DNA from: Sneathiellales bacterium
GTDB lineage: Bacteria > Pseudomonadota > Alphaproteobacteria > JANQFL01
Reading direction: 5' to 3'
NCBI GenBank assembly: GCA_028277845.1
Contig: JANQFL010000110.1
Coordinates: 1 to 64,000 of the forward strand
DNA: 64,000 nucleotides
Part shown: piece by piece, positions 1 to 8,281 of the stretch
How the letters are laid out: each line of letters begins with the position of its first letter
Numbering within the stretch: position 1 is the stretch's first letter
Notes under the pieces: generated by a model
The model's database searches: none
The model's input: the letters and a program-made list of their open reading frames with translations, nothing else
Told to the model about the DNA's origin: nothing
Translations under genes and position numbers: made by a program

Positions 1-3
1 ACG

Positions 4-295
4 GTCTTAGAGCGTTTCATCCTTAGACGGAACCATTCTGTTTCACGAGCGGCCTGGTCATCCACCAGGAAGACGGGGCAGAGCGATGGCGGGCATCGCG
101 CAAGCCGTCTGACGCCGTGGGGGGCGGCCGCTCGGAAACCCCCATTGCGCTTTTGTGGGACGGGCGTCTTGGCGCCAAATCCGGTGGCTGCCGTCTCGGC
201 CATACCGCCAGGTATGGCCGTCACCGCCAGCCTTGGCCTTGGCGCCAATGCGCTCCGTCAGAATGATTCCGTCTAAGGATGAAACGCTCTAGGAC
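4..295. repeat. MITE-like element with ~33-bp terminal inverted repeats
   Basis: The segment at 8-40 (beginning TAGAGCGTTTCATCCTTAGA) is repeated in inverted orientation at 259-291 with one mismatch in 33 positions; weaker pairing extends outward to about 4 and 295. The interior has smaller dyads, including CGGCCATACC-GCCA-GGTATGGCCG and TTGGCGCCAA. No ORF of transposase size lies inside. Size and ends fit a miniature inverted-repeat element or another mobile intergenic repeat. I see no clear target-site duplication and no second copy in this window, so mobility is inference. Confidence 0.65.
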
Positions 296-354
296 AGGGA
301 AGCGATCGGAATTCGCCGAGCGACTCATTCGAAGTTGCAACCCAAAGAGTCTTG

Positions 355-369
355 TGTAAAACTTTTACA
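355..369. promoter_or_regulatory. 15-bp perfect palindrome upstream of the LamG gene
   Basis: TGTAAAACTTTTACA is a perfect dyad (TGTAAAA-C-TTTTACA) in an AT-rich patch about 130 bp upstream of the LamG gene start. It looks like a repressor or activator operator, but no regulator gene is adjacent, so the binding protein is unknown. The remaining gap between 295 and 501 holds nothing else I recognise. Confidence 0.4.
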
Positions 370-501
370 AATAAAAGTAGTCATTCGTGTACGGGCCCAG
401 CCGGACCGAATTCCCTACAGCGCGGCCGCGCATTGGCCCCTATCTAACTCTTCACCATCGTCATTCCCCATGTCGAAGGCGGCTAACGAGGAGACGGAGC
501 C

Positions 502-2439
502 ATGCAAAGCGATCAAGCAGCGAATATCCAGGATTCGGGACGCATCACCGCGCCGAACATCGGCGCTTATGCTTTTGGCACCGGCGATTTCACGGTCGCG
601 GCACTGATACAAACCACCCATGGCGGCACACTGGTATCGAAGAAGTCAACCGAAGGGGGCGCGCAATCCTGCGCGGGCTGGCTGGTGGTGGTGAAACCCG
701 ATGGAACGATCAAGTTCGCCACCGACAATGGATACGGCTTTTATGAAGTAAATTCGGTGCCGACGACGGCGTTGAACGGCGAATGGCATCACGTCGCATG
801 TGTCCGCCGCAGCGGCGCCATGTCGGTATATTTCGACTTGGAAGAAATCCAAGTGACCCCGCGCCACAATTTGCCGTCGCCCCTGGACGTGAGCGGCGAG
901 ATCCGGCTGATGATGGGTGGTACCGATCAGACCCAGGAACCCCATAACCAATATACCGGCATACTCGAAGACGTGACCATTTTCGCCCGTGCCCTGACCA
1001 GGGAAGAGCTGATCCCCACGGTGTTCAATCTGCTCACCGGCAGCGAGCCCGGGCTCGTCGGGTTATGGCGCATGAACGACGGTTTGACCGACGATTCTCC
1101 CAGCGCAAACACCGGAACGGCCCACGGCAACGTCAGTTTCGTACCGGTCTATCACACAACCTGGGCCGACGGGGCCAATGCGTTCAGTTTCTGTTCGATC
1201 CGGTCGCTTTACGGCCAGGCCGAACCGGGTGATCGCGAAGCAGCCCGCGAAACTGTCGGCTCACCCAATGTCATCACTCAGACCCAGGTCGTCACCGTCG
1301 CCGAGGACGCGCCTTTTCTTTGCGCTGTCATGAATGGCCAGGGCGGCTTGTTCAAGTACCCCGAGAACACCCACTGCACGATCCGCAAGCCGGACGGCAA
1401 GGTACTCGACCGGGAAGTCGATACCGAAGACCTGCTGGTGAAACTGGTCGAGGGGTCGGTCCTGGCGGTGGTGCAGCGCGACCCGCAGCCGGGCGATTGG
1501 GAGATCACCATAACCGCGCCGGAAGACGTCGCGCTCAATTTCACTTGCCAGACTCTGCCGTCATCCGACCTGATGGCGACGATTACGAACACACTAACCC
1601 CTTGTTATCCGCCGGCCGAATCGGGGCCGCTGCTTGCTCAGGCCGCCTTATCCTCGCCATGGTCCTATATCGGCACTTACGGTGTCGCTGCCGTCGGTAC
1701 GATTTTCTTGGTTACGACCGGGGCGGTAACCGTTCCCACGGCCGTCGTCGGGCTTGCGGCATTCGGTTTCGCGGTCGAGGCGAAGTGGGCCTACGATATT
1801 ATTACCGATATGAACGCGGCCAAGCTGACGCCCCCTGTGGCGGCACAACAGACAGCCGATTATGTCGATCATTATCTTGCCGGCGGGCCGAAGACCCTGA
1901 CCCAGGTCTGGCGGGCGGTGGTCGATAAGGTGGGGGTGCCTGCGACCACCGATCCGGCGAAGTTCGCCTCCCGCGCCGATATGGGCGTCGACGCCGCCTA
2001 TCCGATCCACCTTGACGTCGGTGGAGAGGGTTATCACGAGGTCTTTGGCATCCGTTCCGGCTTCGAGCGGGCCCTTAACCTCAATGACAAAACCCAGGAT
2101 TCCCAGCCGCCCCATGGCAAGATTCCCATGCTGGTGCTGCTGACCTCCTTCTCGACCGATCCGCAATATCCGTTTACCGACGGCATCGCCAATCTGATCA
2201 CGTTGCAAGGGGCGCCTTTGACGCCCCAAAACGTCAGCGAGTTTTCGCGCCTGGTGGCACCCGGCGGCCGTATCGGCTTGTGGATCGATCGGGCGGATTT
2301 CCAGCCCCAAATCGACCAACTCGCGGACCTGCTGCATACGACGCCACGCTACAGCACGGACCCGCATTCGGGTTGCGTCGACGAATTCGACGGTGCTGCC
2401 GGATTTCCCAAGATATGTCTGCTTAACGAACGGGACTGA
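502..2439 (+). CDS. LamG-domain protein with hydrophobic segment and methyltransferase-like C-terminus
   Basis: A 645-residue protein of unknown role. Residues ~25-200 look like a LamG/concanavalin-A-like jelly roll (GDFTVAALI, GEWHHVACVR, GLVGLWRMNDG). Residues ~260-370 look like a second beta-sandwich (KPDGKVLDREV, PGDWEITITAP). A strongly hydrophobic stretch at ~395-430 could span or insert into a membrane. The last ~150 residues contain a glycine motif (LDVGGEGYHEVFG) and RLVAPGGRIGLWID, reminiscent of motif I and a post-motif strand of a Rossmann methyltransferase, but diverged. There is no N-terminal signal peptide. The start is chosen for the GAGGAGACGG ribosome site. Surface adhesin, effector or enzyme are all possible; I cannot assign a function. 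Confidence 0.75.
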   Translation: MQSDQAANIQDSGRITAPNIGAYAFGTGDFTVAALIQTTHGGTLVSKKSTEGGAQSCAGWLVVVKPDGTIKFATDNGYGFYEVNSVPTTALNGEWHHVACVRRSGAMSVYFDLEEIQVTPRHNLPSPLDVSGEIRLMMGGTDQTQEPHNQYTGILEDVTIFARALTREELIPTVFNLLTGSEPGLVGLWRMNDGLTDDSPSANTGTAHGNVSFVPVYHTTWADGANAFSFCSIRSLYGQAEPGDREAARETVGSPNVITQTQVVTVAEDAPFLCAVMNGQGGLFKYPENTHCTIRKPDGKVLDREVDTEDLLVKLVEGSVLAVVQRDPQPGDWEITITAPEDVALNFTCQTLPSSDLMATITNTLTPCYPPAESGPLLAQAALSSPWSYIGTYGVAAVGTIFLVTTGAVTVPTAVVGLAAFGFAVEAKWAYDIITDMNAAKLTPPVAAQQTADYVDHYLAGGPKTLTQVWRAVVDKVGVPATTDPAKFASRADMGVDAAYPIHLDVGGEGYHEVFGIRSGFERALNLNDKTQDSQPPHGKIPMLVLLTSFSTDPQYPFTDGIANLITLQGAPLTPQNVSEFSRLVAPGGRIGLWIDRADFQPQIDQLADLLHTTPRYSTDPHSGCVDEFDGAAGFPKICLLNERD

Positions 2440-2652
2440 GCCGCGCCGTCAGCGTACTTTCGTCGGCACACATCCGGTAGGAACGCGATAACGCGGGAAC
2501 GAACCGGAGGGAAATGCGGTCTATCATCCTTGCCGCTGCGGTATCTTCTGTCGACCTCATCATGGAATATGGTATCTCGAACGGAGACACGTCCGAACGC
2601 GAAGCCGTTGTCGGTCCGGTGTGACGGATGGTTGTGTTTTGGGAGGCTATCG

Positions 2653-3924
2653 ATGCTCGATCTTTTGCTCCGCAACGCGGTGACACCCGACGGCGAACCC
2701 GTCGACATTGCCTGTCAGGACGGCCGCATCGTCGAGGTCGGCCCCAACCTCCAGGGCGACGCGGCCGAGACCGTCGATGCCGGCGGCCATCTGGTGACGC
2801 CACCCTTCGTCGACAGCCACTTCCACATGGACGCGACGCTCAGTTTCGGCCAGCCCCGGGTCAATCAAAGCGGCACGCTGCTGGAAGGCATCGCCCTGTG
2901 GGGCGAGTTGAAACCGCACCTGACGGTTGAGGCCATCAAGCAACGCGCGCATGACTTCTGCAAATGGGCTATCGGGCGCGGTACCCTGGCCGTCCGCAGC
3001 CATGTCGACATCTGCGACCCGCGCCTCCTGGCCGTCGATGCCCTGCTCGAGGTGCGCGAGGAGATCAAGCCCTACATCGATCTGCAACTGGTGGCCTTTC
3101 CCCAGGACGGCTATCTGCGCGACCCGGACGCGGCCGGGCAACTGGACCGGGCGCTCGACAAGGGCGTCGACGTGGTCGGCGGTATCCCCCATTTCGAGCG
3201 CACCATGCAGCACGGCGCCGACAGCGTGAAGGCACTGATGGAGATCGCCGCCGCGCGCGGCCTGCTGGTCGACATGCATTGCGACGAAACCGACGACCCC
3301 AACTCGCGCCACATCGAAACCCTGGCCATGGAGACCCAGCGCCTCGGCCTGCAGGGGCGGGTCGCCGGTTCGCATCTCACGTCCATGCACTCCATGGACA
3401 ACTACTATGTCTCGAAGCTGATTCCGCTGATGGCAGAGGCCGGCGTCGCCGCCGTGTCCAACCCGCTGATCAACATCACCATCCAGGGCCGCCACGACAC
3501 CTACCCGAAACGCCGCGGCCTGACCCGCATCAAGGAACTGGTGGCGGCCGGCATCGACGTCTCGCTCGGCCACGACTGCGTCATGGATCCGTGGTACAGC
3601 CTGGGATCCCACGACATGCTCGAGGTGGCGCACATGGCGGTGCACGCGGCGCAGATGACCGGCATGGCCGAGATCCGGCAGATGTTCGACGCCGTCACCA
3701 CGGTTGCCGCGCGCACGCTGCATCTCGAAGGCTATGGGCTCGACAAAGGCGACAAGGCCGACCTGGTCGTGCTGCAGGCCGCCAGCCCGTTCGAGGCCAT
3801 CCGCCTGCGCCCGGCCCGCCTGTTCGTGATCCGCGCCGGCAAGGTCATCGTCCGCACGGCGCCGGTGACGGCGGAACTGGATTTGAACGGGGAACGCAGC
3901 ACGGTAGACTTTACCCTGTCATGA
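2653..3924 (+). CDS. codA: Cytosine deaminase / CodA-like amidohydrolase
   Basis: Cytoplasmic metal-dependent amidohydrolase of 423 residues, close to the usual ~427 of CodA, which converts cytosine to uracil and ammonia. It has the metal-binding DSHFH motif (H56, H58), NQSGTLLEGI, RSHVD, the catalytic HCDETDD segment, SHLTSMHS, GRHDTYPKRRGLTRIKE and the GHDCVMDPWY loop, all characteristic of CodA rather than of distant amidohydrolases. The ORF track starts at 2530, but ATG 2653 is chosen because TTGGGAGG precedes it and the family start (MLDLLLRNA) fits. It overlaps the downstream LysE gene by ATGA, implying an operon. Substrate could be another pyrimidine or an isocytosine-like ring. Confidence 0.85.
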   Translation: MLDLLLRNAVTPDGEPVDIACQDGRIVEVGPNLQGDAAETVDAGGHLVTPPFVDSHFHMDATLSFGQPRVNQSGTLLEGIALWGELKPHLTVEAIKQRAHDFCKWAIGRGTLAVRSHVDICDPRLLAVDALLEVREEIKPYIDLQLVAFPQDGYLRDPDAAGQLDRALDKGVDVVGGIPHFERTMQHGADSVKALMEIAAARGLLVDMHCDETDDPNSRHIETLAMETQRLGLQGRVAGSHLTSMHSMDNYYVSKLIPLMAEAGVAAVSNPLINITIQGRHDTYPKRRGLTRIKELVAAGIDVSLGHDCVMDPWYSLGSHDMLEVAHMAVHAAQMTGMAEIRQMFDAVTTVAARTLHLEGYGLDKGDKADLVVLQAASPFEAIRLRPARLFVIRAGKVIVRTAPVTAELDLNGERSTVDFTLS

Positions 3925-4559
3925 CCGAAGCCGCGATCTACCTGCCCGATCTGCTGCTGGCTTACACGGCCTACCTGGTCGCCGCCGTCACGCCCGGGCC
4001 GGCCAGCCTGGCGATCGCCGCCGCGGCCATGTCCGGCGGCCGGCGCGCCGGTGTCGCCATGGCGTCGGGCGTGCTCATGGGCACCTTGAGCTGGGGCCTG
4101 CTGGCGGCGTTCGGCCTGTCGGCGTTTCTGTTGGCCTATGGCGAGGTGACGATCGTCTTGCGCGTTGCCGGCGGCCTCTATCTGTTGTGGCTCGCCTTCA
4201 AATCGTTCCGCTCGGCGCTGTCGGGCGCGGCATTGCCGCCGGCGCCGGTGGACGATGTGCGCCGCAACCGCCGTTATGTCGCCCGCGGCCTGGCCATCCA
4301 CATGACCAACCCCAAGGCGGTCTTTGCCTGGATCGCCATCATCGCCATCGGGGTCGGGCCGGGGGCGCCGAGCTGGGTCTCCTTCCTGATCGTCGCGGGT
4401 TGTTTCGTGCTGGGTGTGGCCGTGTTCGGCGCCATTGCCCTGTTGTTCTCGACCCGGCGCATGATGGGTGCCTACGGCGCGGCGCGGCGGTGGATCGACG
4501 GCCTGGCCGGTGCGGTCTTCGCGGCCGCCGGCGTCAAGCTGCTGACCGCCCGGACCTGA
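3921..4559 (+). CDS. LysE/RhtB-family amino-acid exporter
   Basis: A 212-residue inner-membrane exporter with about six hydrophobic helices. The N-terminal YLVAAVTPGPASLAIAAAAM carries the PGP motif of the LysE/RhtB family, and NPKAVFAWIAI is the conserved second signature. The family exports amino acids or related compounds by proton antiport; the substrate cannot be read from sequence. The ATG overlaps the codA stop by four bases, so the two are probably translationally coupled, which hints at export of a product or amine linked to pyrimidine salvage. A second LysE paralogue lies at 39407. Confidence 0.85.
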   Translation: MTEAAIYLPDLLLAYTAYLVAAVTPGPASLAIAAAAMSGGRRAGVAMASGVLMGTLSWGLLAAFGLSAFLLAYGEVTIVLRVAGGLYLLWLAFKSFRSALSGAALPPAPVDDVRRNRRYVARGLAIHMTNPKAVFAWIAIIAIGVGPGAPSWVSFLIVAGCFVLGVAVFGAIALLFSTRRMMGAYGAARRWIDGLAGAVFAAAGVKLLTART

Positions 4560-4583
4560 TCCCGGTTTTTGAACCGCCGCCAA

Positions 4584-4627
4584 TTGACAACTGAATTGTC
4601 ATTCCTATATTGACAACTAAGTTGTCA
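4584..4627 (+). promoter_or_regulatory. Sigma70-type promoter with two TGACAACT dyad operators
   Basis: A near-consensus promoter TTGACA (4584-4589), 16-bp spacer, TATATT (4606-4611) stands out in GC-rich DNA. Two 17-bp dyads flank the core: TGACAACTGAATTGTCA (4585-4601, one mismatch) covers the -35, and TGACAACTAAGTTGTCA (4611-4627, perfect) covers the end of the -10 and the start region. Their centres are 26 bp apart. The layout predicts strong repression of the methyltransferase gene by a dimeric MarR- or TetR-like regulator that is not encoded next door. Confidence 0.7.
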
Positions 4628-4645
4628 TATCGAGGAGTGGCGATC

Positions 4646-5275
4646 ATGGGTATCCGCAGCACCATCGTCGGGCAATTCCGACGCCCCGCGGGCCGTTTGG
4701 GGGCGCTGGCCGGCTGGGTCATGCAGTCCCGGCCGTCCAACCGGCAGCGCAACGCCTGGACCGTCGACCTGCTCGGCGTCCGGCCCGGTGACCGGGTGCT
4801 GGAATTCGGCTGCGGCCCCGGTATGGCGCTGGAAGCCTGCGCCCGGCGGGCGAGCGGCGGGCGTGTCACCGGCATCGATCACTCGCAGACCATGATCGAC
4901 CAGGCGCGCAAAAGACTCCGTCAGGCCGGACAGGAGGACCTGGTCCATCTGATTGCCGGTGGCGAGGAGGAGTTGACGCGCTTCGATGCCGAGTTCGACA
5001 AGGCCTACCTGGTCAATGTCGTCCAGTTCCTGCCCGACCGGGCCGCGTTCTACGGCCATCTTCTGCGCGCCTTGAAACCCGGCGGTCTGGCCGCCACCAC
5101 CTACATGCCGCGCAGCAGGAACCCGACCCGCGACGAAGCCCTGGCCATGGCGGAACAAATCCGGTCCGCGATGGAGGTTTCGGGCTTCGAAGACATTCGA
5201 ACCGAGGAACTCCCCCTCGACCCGGTGCCCGCTGTCTGCGTGCTGGGCCGGCGCCCGGACCAGCCGGGCTCTTGA
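4646..5275 (+). CDS. Class I SAM-dependent methyltransferase
   Basis: A 209-residue cytoplasmic methyltransferase. The SAM-binding motif VLEFGCGPGMALEACARR is followed by GIDHSQTMIDQARKRL, a motif II/III-like strand and LLRALKPGGLAATTYMP, all typical of methyltransferase_11/25-type domains. The acceptor is unknown. ATG 4646 is preferred over the longer track start because GAGGAG precedes it and the longer start lies inside the operator. It is read from the dyad-flanked promoter at 4584 and stands alone, so it looks like a single regulated gene. Confidence 0.8.
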   Translation: MGIRSTIVGQFRRPAGRLGALAGWVMQSRPSNRQRNAWTVDLLGVRPGDRVLEFGCGPGMALEACARRASGGRVTGIDHSQTMIDQARKRLRQAGQEDLVHLIAGGEEELTRFDAEFDKAYLVNVVQFLPDRAAFYGHLLRALKPGGLAATTYMPRSRNPTRDEALAMAEQIRSAMEVSGFEDIRTEELPLDPVPAVCVLGRRPDQPGS

Positions 5276-5331
5276 CAGGGATCGGCCGGGCTCTCTTTGA
5301 TACCGGTTCCGCAAGTCGATTCCGGTGAACA

Positions 5332-6696
5332 ATGACCTCTCCCGACACACGCAGCCTGCTGACCGATGCCGCCGCCCGGGCGATCGCCTATCTCGAATCG
5401 CTGGATACGCGGCCGGTGTATCCCGCCGACGATGCCGTGCGCCGCTTGCGCGCCGCACTGGACGCGCCCTTGCCCGACGGACCGGCCGACGATGCCGATG
5501 TGGTGTCCTTCGTCGACGGCCTGGGCGCTCCGGCGACGGTGGCCAACGCCGGCGGACGGTATTTCGGCTTCGTCACCGGCGGCGCCCTGCCGGCGACCGT
5601 GGCGGTCAACTGGCTGGCCGGCGCCTGGGACCAGAACGGTTTCAGCGTGGTCTCCTCACCGGCCGTCGCCGCCTTCGAGGACGCGGCGCTGCAATGGCTC
5701 AAACAGGTGCTTCACTTGCCCGCCGAGTCGGCCGGCGCCCTCGTGACCGGCGCCACCATGGCCAACTTCACGTCCCTGGCGGCGGCGCGCCACCGCGTCC
5801 TGGCCGATGCCGGCTGGGACGTGGAACGCCGGGGCCTGTTCGGCGCGCCCGAGGTCACGGTCATTGTCGGCGCCGAGGCCCACGCGACGCTGTTCAAGGT
5901 GCTCGGCCTGCTCGGCCTGGGCCGCGAGCGGGTGGTGACCGTGCCGGCCGACGATCAGGGCCGCATGCGGGCCGACGCGGTGCCGGATATCGCCGGGCCG
6001 GCGATCCTCTGCCTGCAGGCCGGCAACGTCAATTCGGGCGCGTTCGATCCGGCCGCCGATATTATTCCGCGGGCCAGGCGACAGGGCGCCTGGGTGCATG
6101 TGGACGGCGCCTTCGGCCTGTGGGCGCGGGCGTCCCACACGCGGGCGGATTTGGCCGCCGGCTACGAGGGCGCCGATTCCTGGGCCGGCGATTGCCACAA
6201 GTGGCTCAACGTGCCCTATGACAGCGGCGTCGCCATCGTGCGCGACGGCGCGGCGCTGCAGGCCGCCATGTCCATCAGCGGCGCCTACCTCATCGCCAGC
6301 CGGCAGCGCGACGCCATCGACGTGACGCCCGATAGTTCGCGCCGCGCCCGGGCGCTGGAGGTCTGGGCGGCGCTCAAGTCGCTGGGCCGGTCCGGCCTGG
6401 CGGACCTGGTCGACCGCAATTGCCGCCAGGCGGCGGCGTTGGCGGGGCGCCTGAACGATGCCGGCGTTGAAATCCTCAACGACGTGGTGCTCAATCAGGT
6501 GGTCGCGGCCTTCGGCGACGAGGAACGGACCGACCGGGTCATCGCCAATCTGCAACACGCGGGTGAGGCCTGGGCCGGCGGCACGACCTGGCGCGGCCGC
6601 AAGGCCATGCGGATCAGCGTGAGCTCCTGGGCGACCACCGATGCCGATTTGGACCGCGTCTTCGACGCCATCCTCGCGGCCTGGCGGCAGGCATAA
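5332..6696 (+). CDS. PLP-dependent decarboxylase (group II, aromatic amino-acid/glutamate decarboxylase-like)
   Basis: A 454-residue fold-type I PLP enzyme. GYFGFVTGG-type N-terminal sequence, LVTGATMANFTSLAAARH, VHVDGAFGLWARAS (the cofactor-binding Asp strand) and DCHKWLNVPYD (the Schiff-base Lys in the HKW motif) match the pyridoxal-dependent decarboxylase family. Members decarboxylate L-amino acids such as tyrosine, tryptophan, DOPA or glutamate; some act as aldehyde synthases or other carbon-carbon lyases. Substrate is not resolved. It is monocistronic, with no strong ribosome site before the ATG. Confidence 0.85.
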   Translation: MTSPDTRSLLTDAAARAIAYLESLDTRPVYPADDAVRRLRAALDAPLPDGPADDADVVSFVDGLGAPATVANAGGRYFGFVTGGALPATVAVNWLAGAWDQNGFSVVSSPAVAAFEDAALQWLKQVLHLPAESAGALVTGATMANFTSLAAARHRVLADAGWDVERRGLFGAPEVTVIVGAEAHATLFKVLGLLGLGRERVVTVPADDQGRMRADAVPDIAGPAILCLQAGNVNSGAFDPAADIIPRARRQGAWVHVDGAFGLWARASHTRADLAAGYEGADSWAGDCHKWLNVPYDSGVAIVRDGAALQAAMSISGAYLIASRQRDAIDVTPDSSRRARALEVWAALKSLGRSGLADLVDRNCRQAAALAGRLNDAGVEILNDVVLNQVVAAFGDEERTDRVIANLQHAGEAWAGGTTWRGRKAMRISVSSWATTDADLDRVFDAILAAWRQA

Positions 6697-6714
6697 GGCC
6701 GCGCCCTTGGCATC

Positions 6715-6758
6715 TTGACATCTTCAATATTTCGAATATTCTAGAAATAAAGAATATT
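6715..6758 (+). promoter_or_regulatory. Promoter with repeated AATATT dyads
   Basis: TTGACA (6715-6720), 16 bp, TATTCT (6737-6742) forms a good sigma70-type promoter. Overlapping it are AATATTTCGAATATT (6726-6740, perfect dyad) and the pair AATATTCT/AGAATATT (6735-6742 and 6751-6758). Three AATATT half-sites would let a dimeric repressor block the -10 region. The regulator is not identified; the nearby TetR protein has its own different boxes. Confidence 0.55.
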
Positions 6759-6769
6759 AGGAGATACCT

Positions 6770-7609
6770 ATGCGGTGCGATTCGGCCGCCTGCGGGTCCG
6801 GGACACACAGGCAGGCGAGGCCATTGCCGGCGCTCGGCGATCCGGTCGTGTTGCTGCACGGCTCCCTCAGTTCCAGCGCCGTGTGGCGCCCGCTGCGGGA
6901 CGACCTGTCGCCGTTGTTCCCGACCGCTGCGCCGGACCTGATCGGTTACGGCACACAATCGGCTTGGCCGGACGGGCGCCCGTTCTCGGCCGGCGATGAA
7001 CTGGCGGCGTTGGCATCGGAGCTGCCCTGCTGCGGCGCTCCTTTTCATCTGGTCGGGTATTCCTACGGCGGTGTGCTGGCGCTGCTGCTGGCATTGAAGC
7101 ACCCCGCCCGTGTCCGCACCCTGACATTGATCGAGCCGGTATTCTTCAATGCGCTGCGTTATGCGGAGGACTGGCAGGCCTACCGCAAATTCGCCTTCGC
7201 CCGCGACGACTTCGATGCCGCGCTCACCTCCGGCGATGTCGACGGCGCCATGCGCGGCTTTGTCGATTTCTGGACCGGTACCGGGGCGTGGGACGCCCTG
7301 CCCGCCGCAGCCCGTGCCGGCATGCGTTCGATGGCGCCGAAGGTGCGGCTGGACTGGCAGGCCGCCTTCGCCGCCGATCCCGGCGCGCCCGGTCTCCAGG
7401 ACTTGGGCCCGCGGACCTTGCTGCTGTACGGCGGCCATTCGCCGGCGCCCATGCAGCGGCTGGTCGGCGCGTTGCATACGCACATGCCGGGCAGCCGGCG
7501 CGTGGCGGTCGGCGGCGCGGATCACCGGCTGCCCCTGACCCACGGCGCGGACCTGAGCGACGCCGTGTTGGCGCATCTGCACGCCGACGCGGAGCGCCGC
7601 CTGCATTAG
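6770..7609 (+). CDS. Alpha/beta hydrolase
   Basis: A 279-residue alpha/beta-hydrolase-fold protein. VVLLHGSLSSSAVW provides the oxyanion-hole HG motif, LVGYSYGGVLALLLAL carries the nucleophile elbow with Ser in GYSYGG, and VGGADHRLPLTHG supplies a plausible catalytic His. The family includes esterases, lactonases and C-C hydrolases, and the substrate is unknown. AGGAG precedes the ATG at 6770. It is transcribed from the dyad-rich promoter just upstream and converges with the TetR gene. Confidence 0.8.
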   Translation: MRCDSAACGSGTHRQARPLPALGDPVVLLHGSLSSSAVWRPLRDDLSPLFPTAAPDLIGYGTQSAWPDGRPFSAGDELAALASELPCCGAPFHLVGYSYGGVLALLLALKHPARVRTLTLIEPVFFNALRYAEDWQAYRKFAFARDDFDAALTSGDVDGAMRGFVDFWTGTGAWDALPAAARAGMRSMAPKVRLDWQAAFAADPGAPGLQDLGPRTLLLYGGHSPAPMQRLVGALHTHMPGSRRVAVGGADHRLPLTHGADLSDAVLAHLHADAERRLH

Positions 7610-7622
7610 AACGGATGGATGC

Positions 7623-8186
7623 TCAGCCCAATCGGCCCAACCGCTTGCCGGCGTCGTCGAGCGGCTTGGTCGAGCGTCTGAGGCGCGACAGGATCAGCGC
7701 GCCCTGGGCCGCGGCGATGGCGAACTGGGCGCGTGCCCGGGCTTCCGCCCGCGGCACGCCGGCGCGTTCATAGACACCAGCGGCGACCGCGATCCAGTCG
7801 TCCATGATCCGTTCACCGGCGGCCGCGATGGCCGCCGACTGGGGCACCGTTTCCAGGATGGTGGTGGCGATGGGGCAGCCCGACCGGTAACCCGAGCTTT
7901 TCATCCAACCGGCCAGTCGTTTGAGATAGGCCTTGAAAAACGCCGCCGGTTCGCGGTGCTTTTCCGCCAATTCGTTCAATGTCTCCGTCGCCGCCCGGCC
8001 GGCGGCGAGGACGGCGGCTTCGCCCAGTTGCTCCTTGCCCTGGGGGAAGTAGTGGTAGAGCGAGCCCTTCGGCGCGCCGCTCTTTTCGAGGATCTCCTGC
8101 AAACCGGTCGAGGCATAGCCCTGCCGGCGGAACAGCGTCACCGCCGTGCGCACCAGATTGTCCTTGTGGATGGCGGCCTTGCCCAT
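7623..8186 (-). CDS. TetR-family repressor, LmrA/YxaF-like
   Basis: A 187-residue transcriptional regulator. The N-terminal helix-turn-helix reads LVRTAVTLFRRQGYASTGLQ-EILEKSGAPKGSLYHYFPQGKEQL, and the KGSLYHYFPxGKEQL end resembles the LmrA/YxaF branch of TetR proteins. The C-terminal part (GYRSGCPIATTILE) would form the ligand pocket. It is divergent from the alpha/beta hydrolase at 8282, and two direct copies of an LmrA/YxaF-type box lie between them, so it most likely represses both itself and the hydrolase until a small ligand binds. Confidence 0.85.
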   Translation of the reverse strand: MGKAAIHKDNLVRTAVTLFRRQGYASTGLQEILEKSGAPKGSLYHYFPQGKEQLGEAAVLAAGRAATETLNELAEKHREPAAFFKAYLKRLAGWMKSSGYRSGCPIATTILETVPQSAAIAAAGERIMDDWIAVAAGVYERAGVPRAEARARAQFAIAAAQGALILSRLRRSTKPLDDAGKRLGRLG

Positions 8187-8209
8187 GCGGCGGTCTCCTC
8201 TCGCTTGAA

Positions 8210-8256
8210 ATTATAACGACCGGTCTATATTGTTCAATATTATAGTGATTGGTCTA
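8210..8256. promoter_or_regulatory. Two tandem LmrA/YxaF-type operator boxes
   Basis: ATTATAACGACCGGTCTA (8210-8227) and ATTATAGTGATTGGTCTA (8239-8256) are direct copies 29 bp apart. Both fit the Bacillus LmrA/YxaF box pattern AWTATAtagaNYGgTCTA in its conserved ends. They sit in the divergent gap between the TetR gene and the hydrolase it probably controls. The match to the known box is recalled from the literature on that family; binding here is inference. Confidence 0.65.
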
Positions 8257-8281
8257 ATTGAAGGGCGGCGGGACAAAATCG

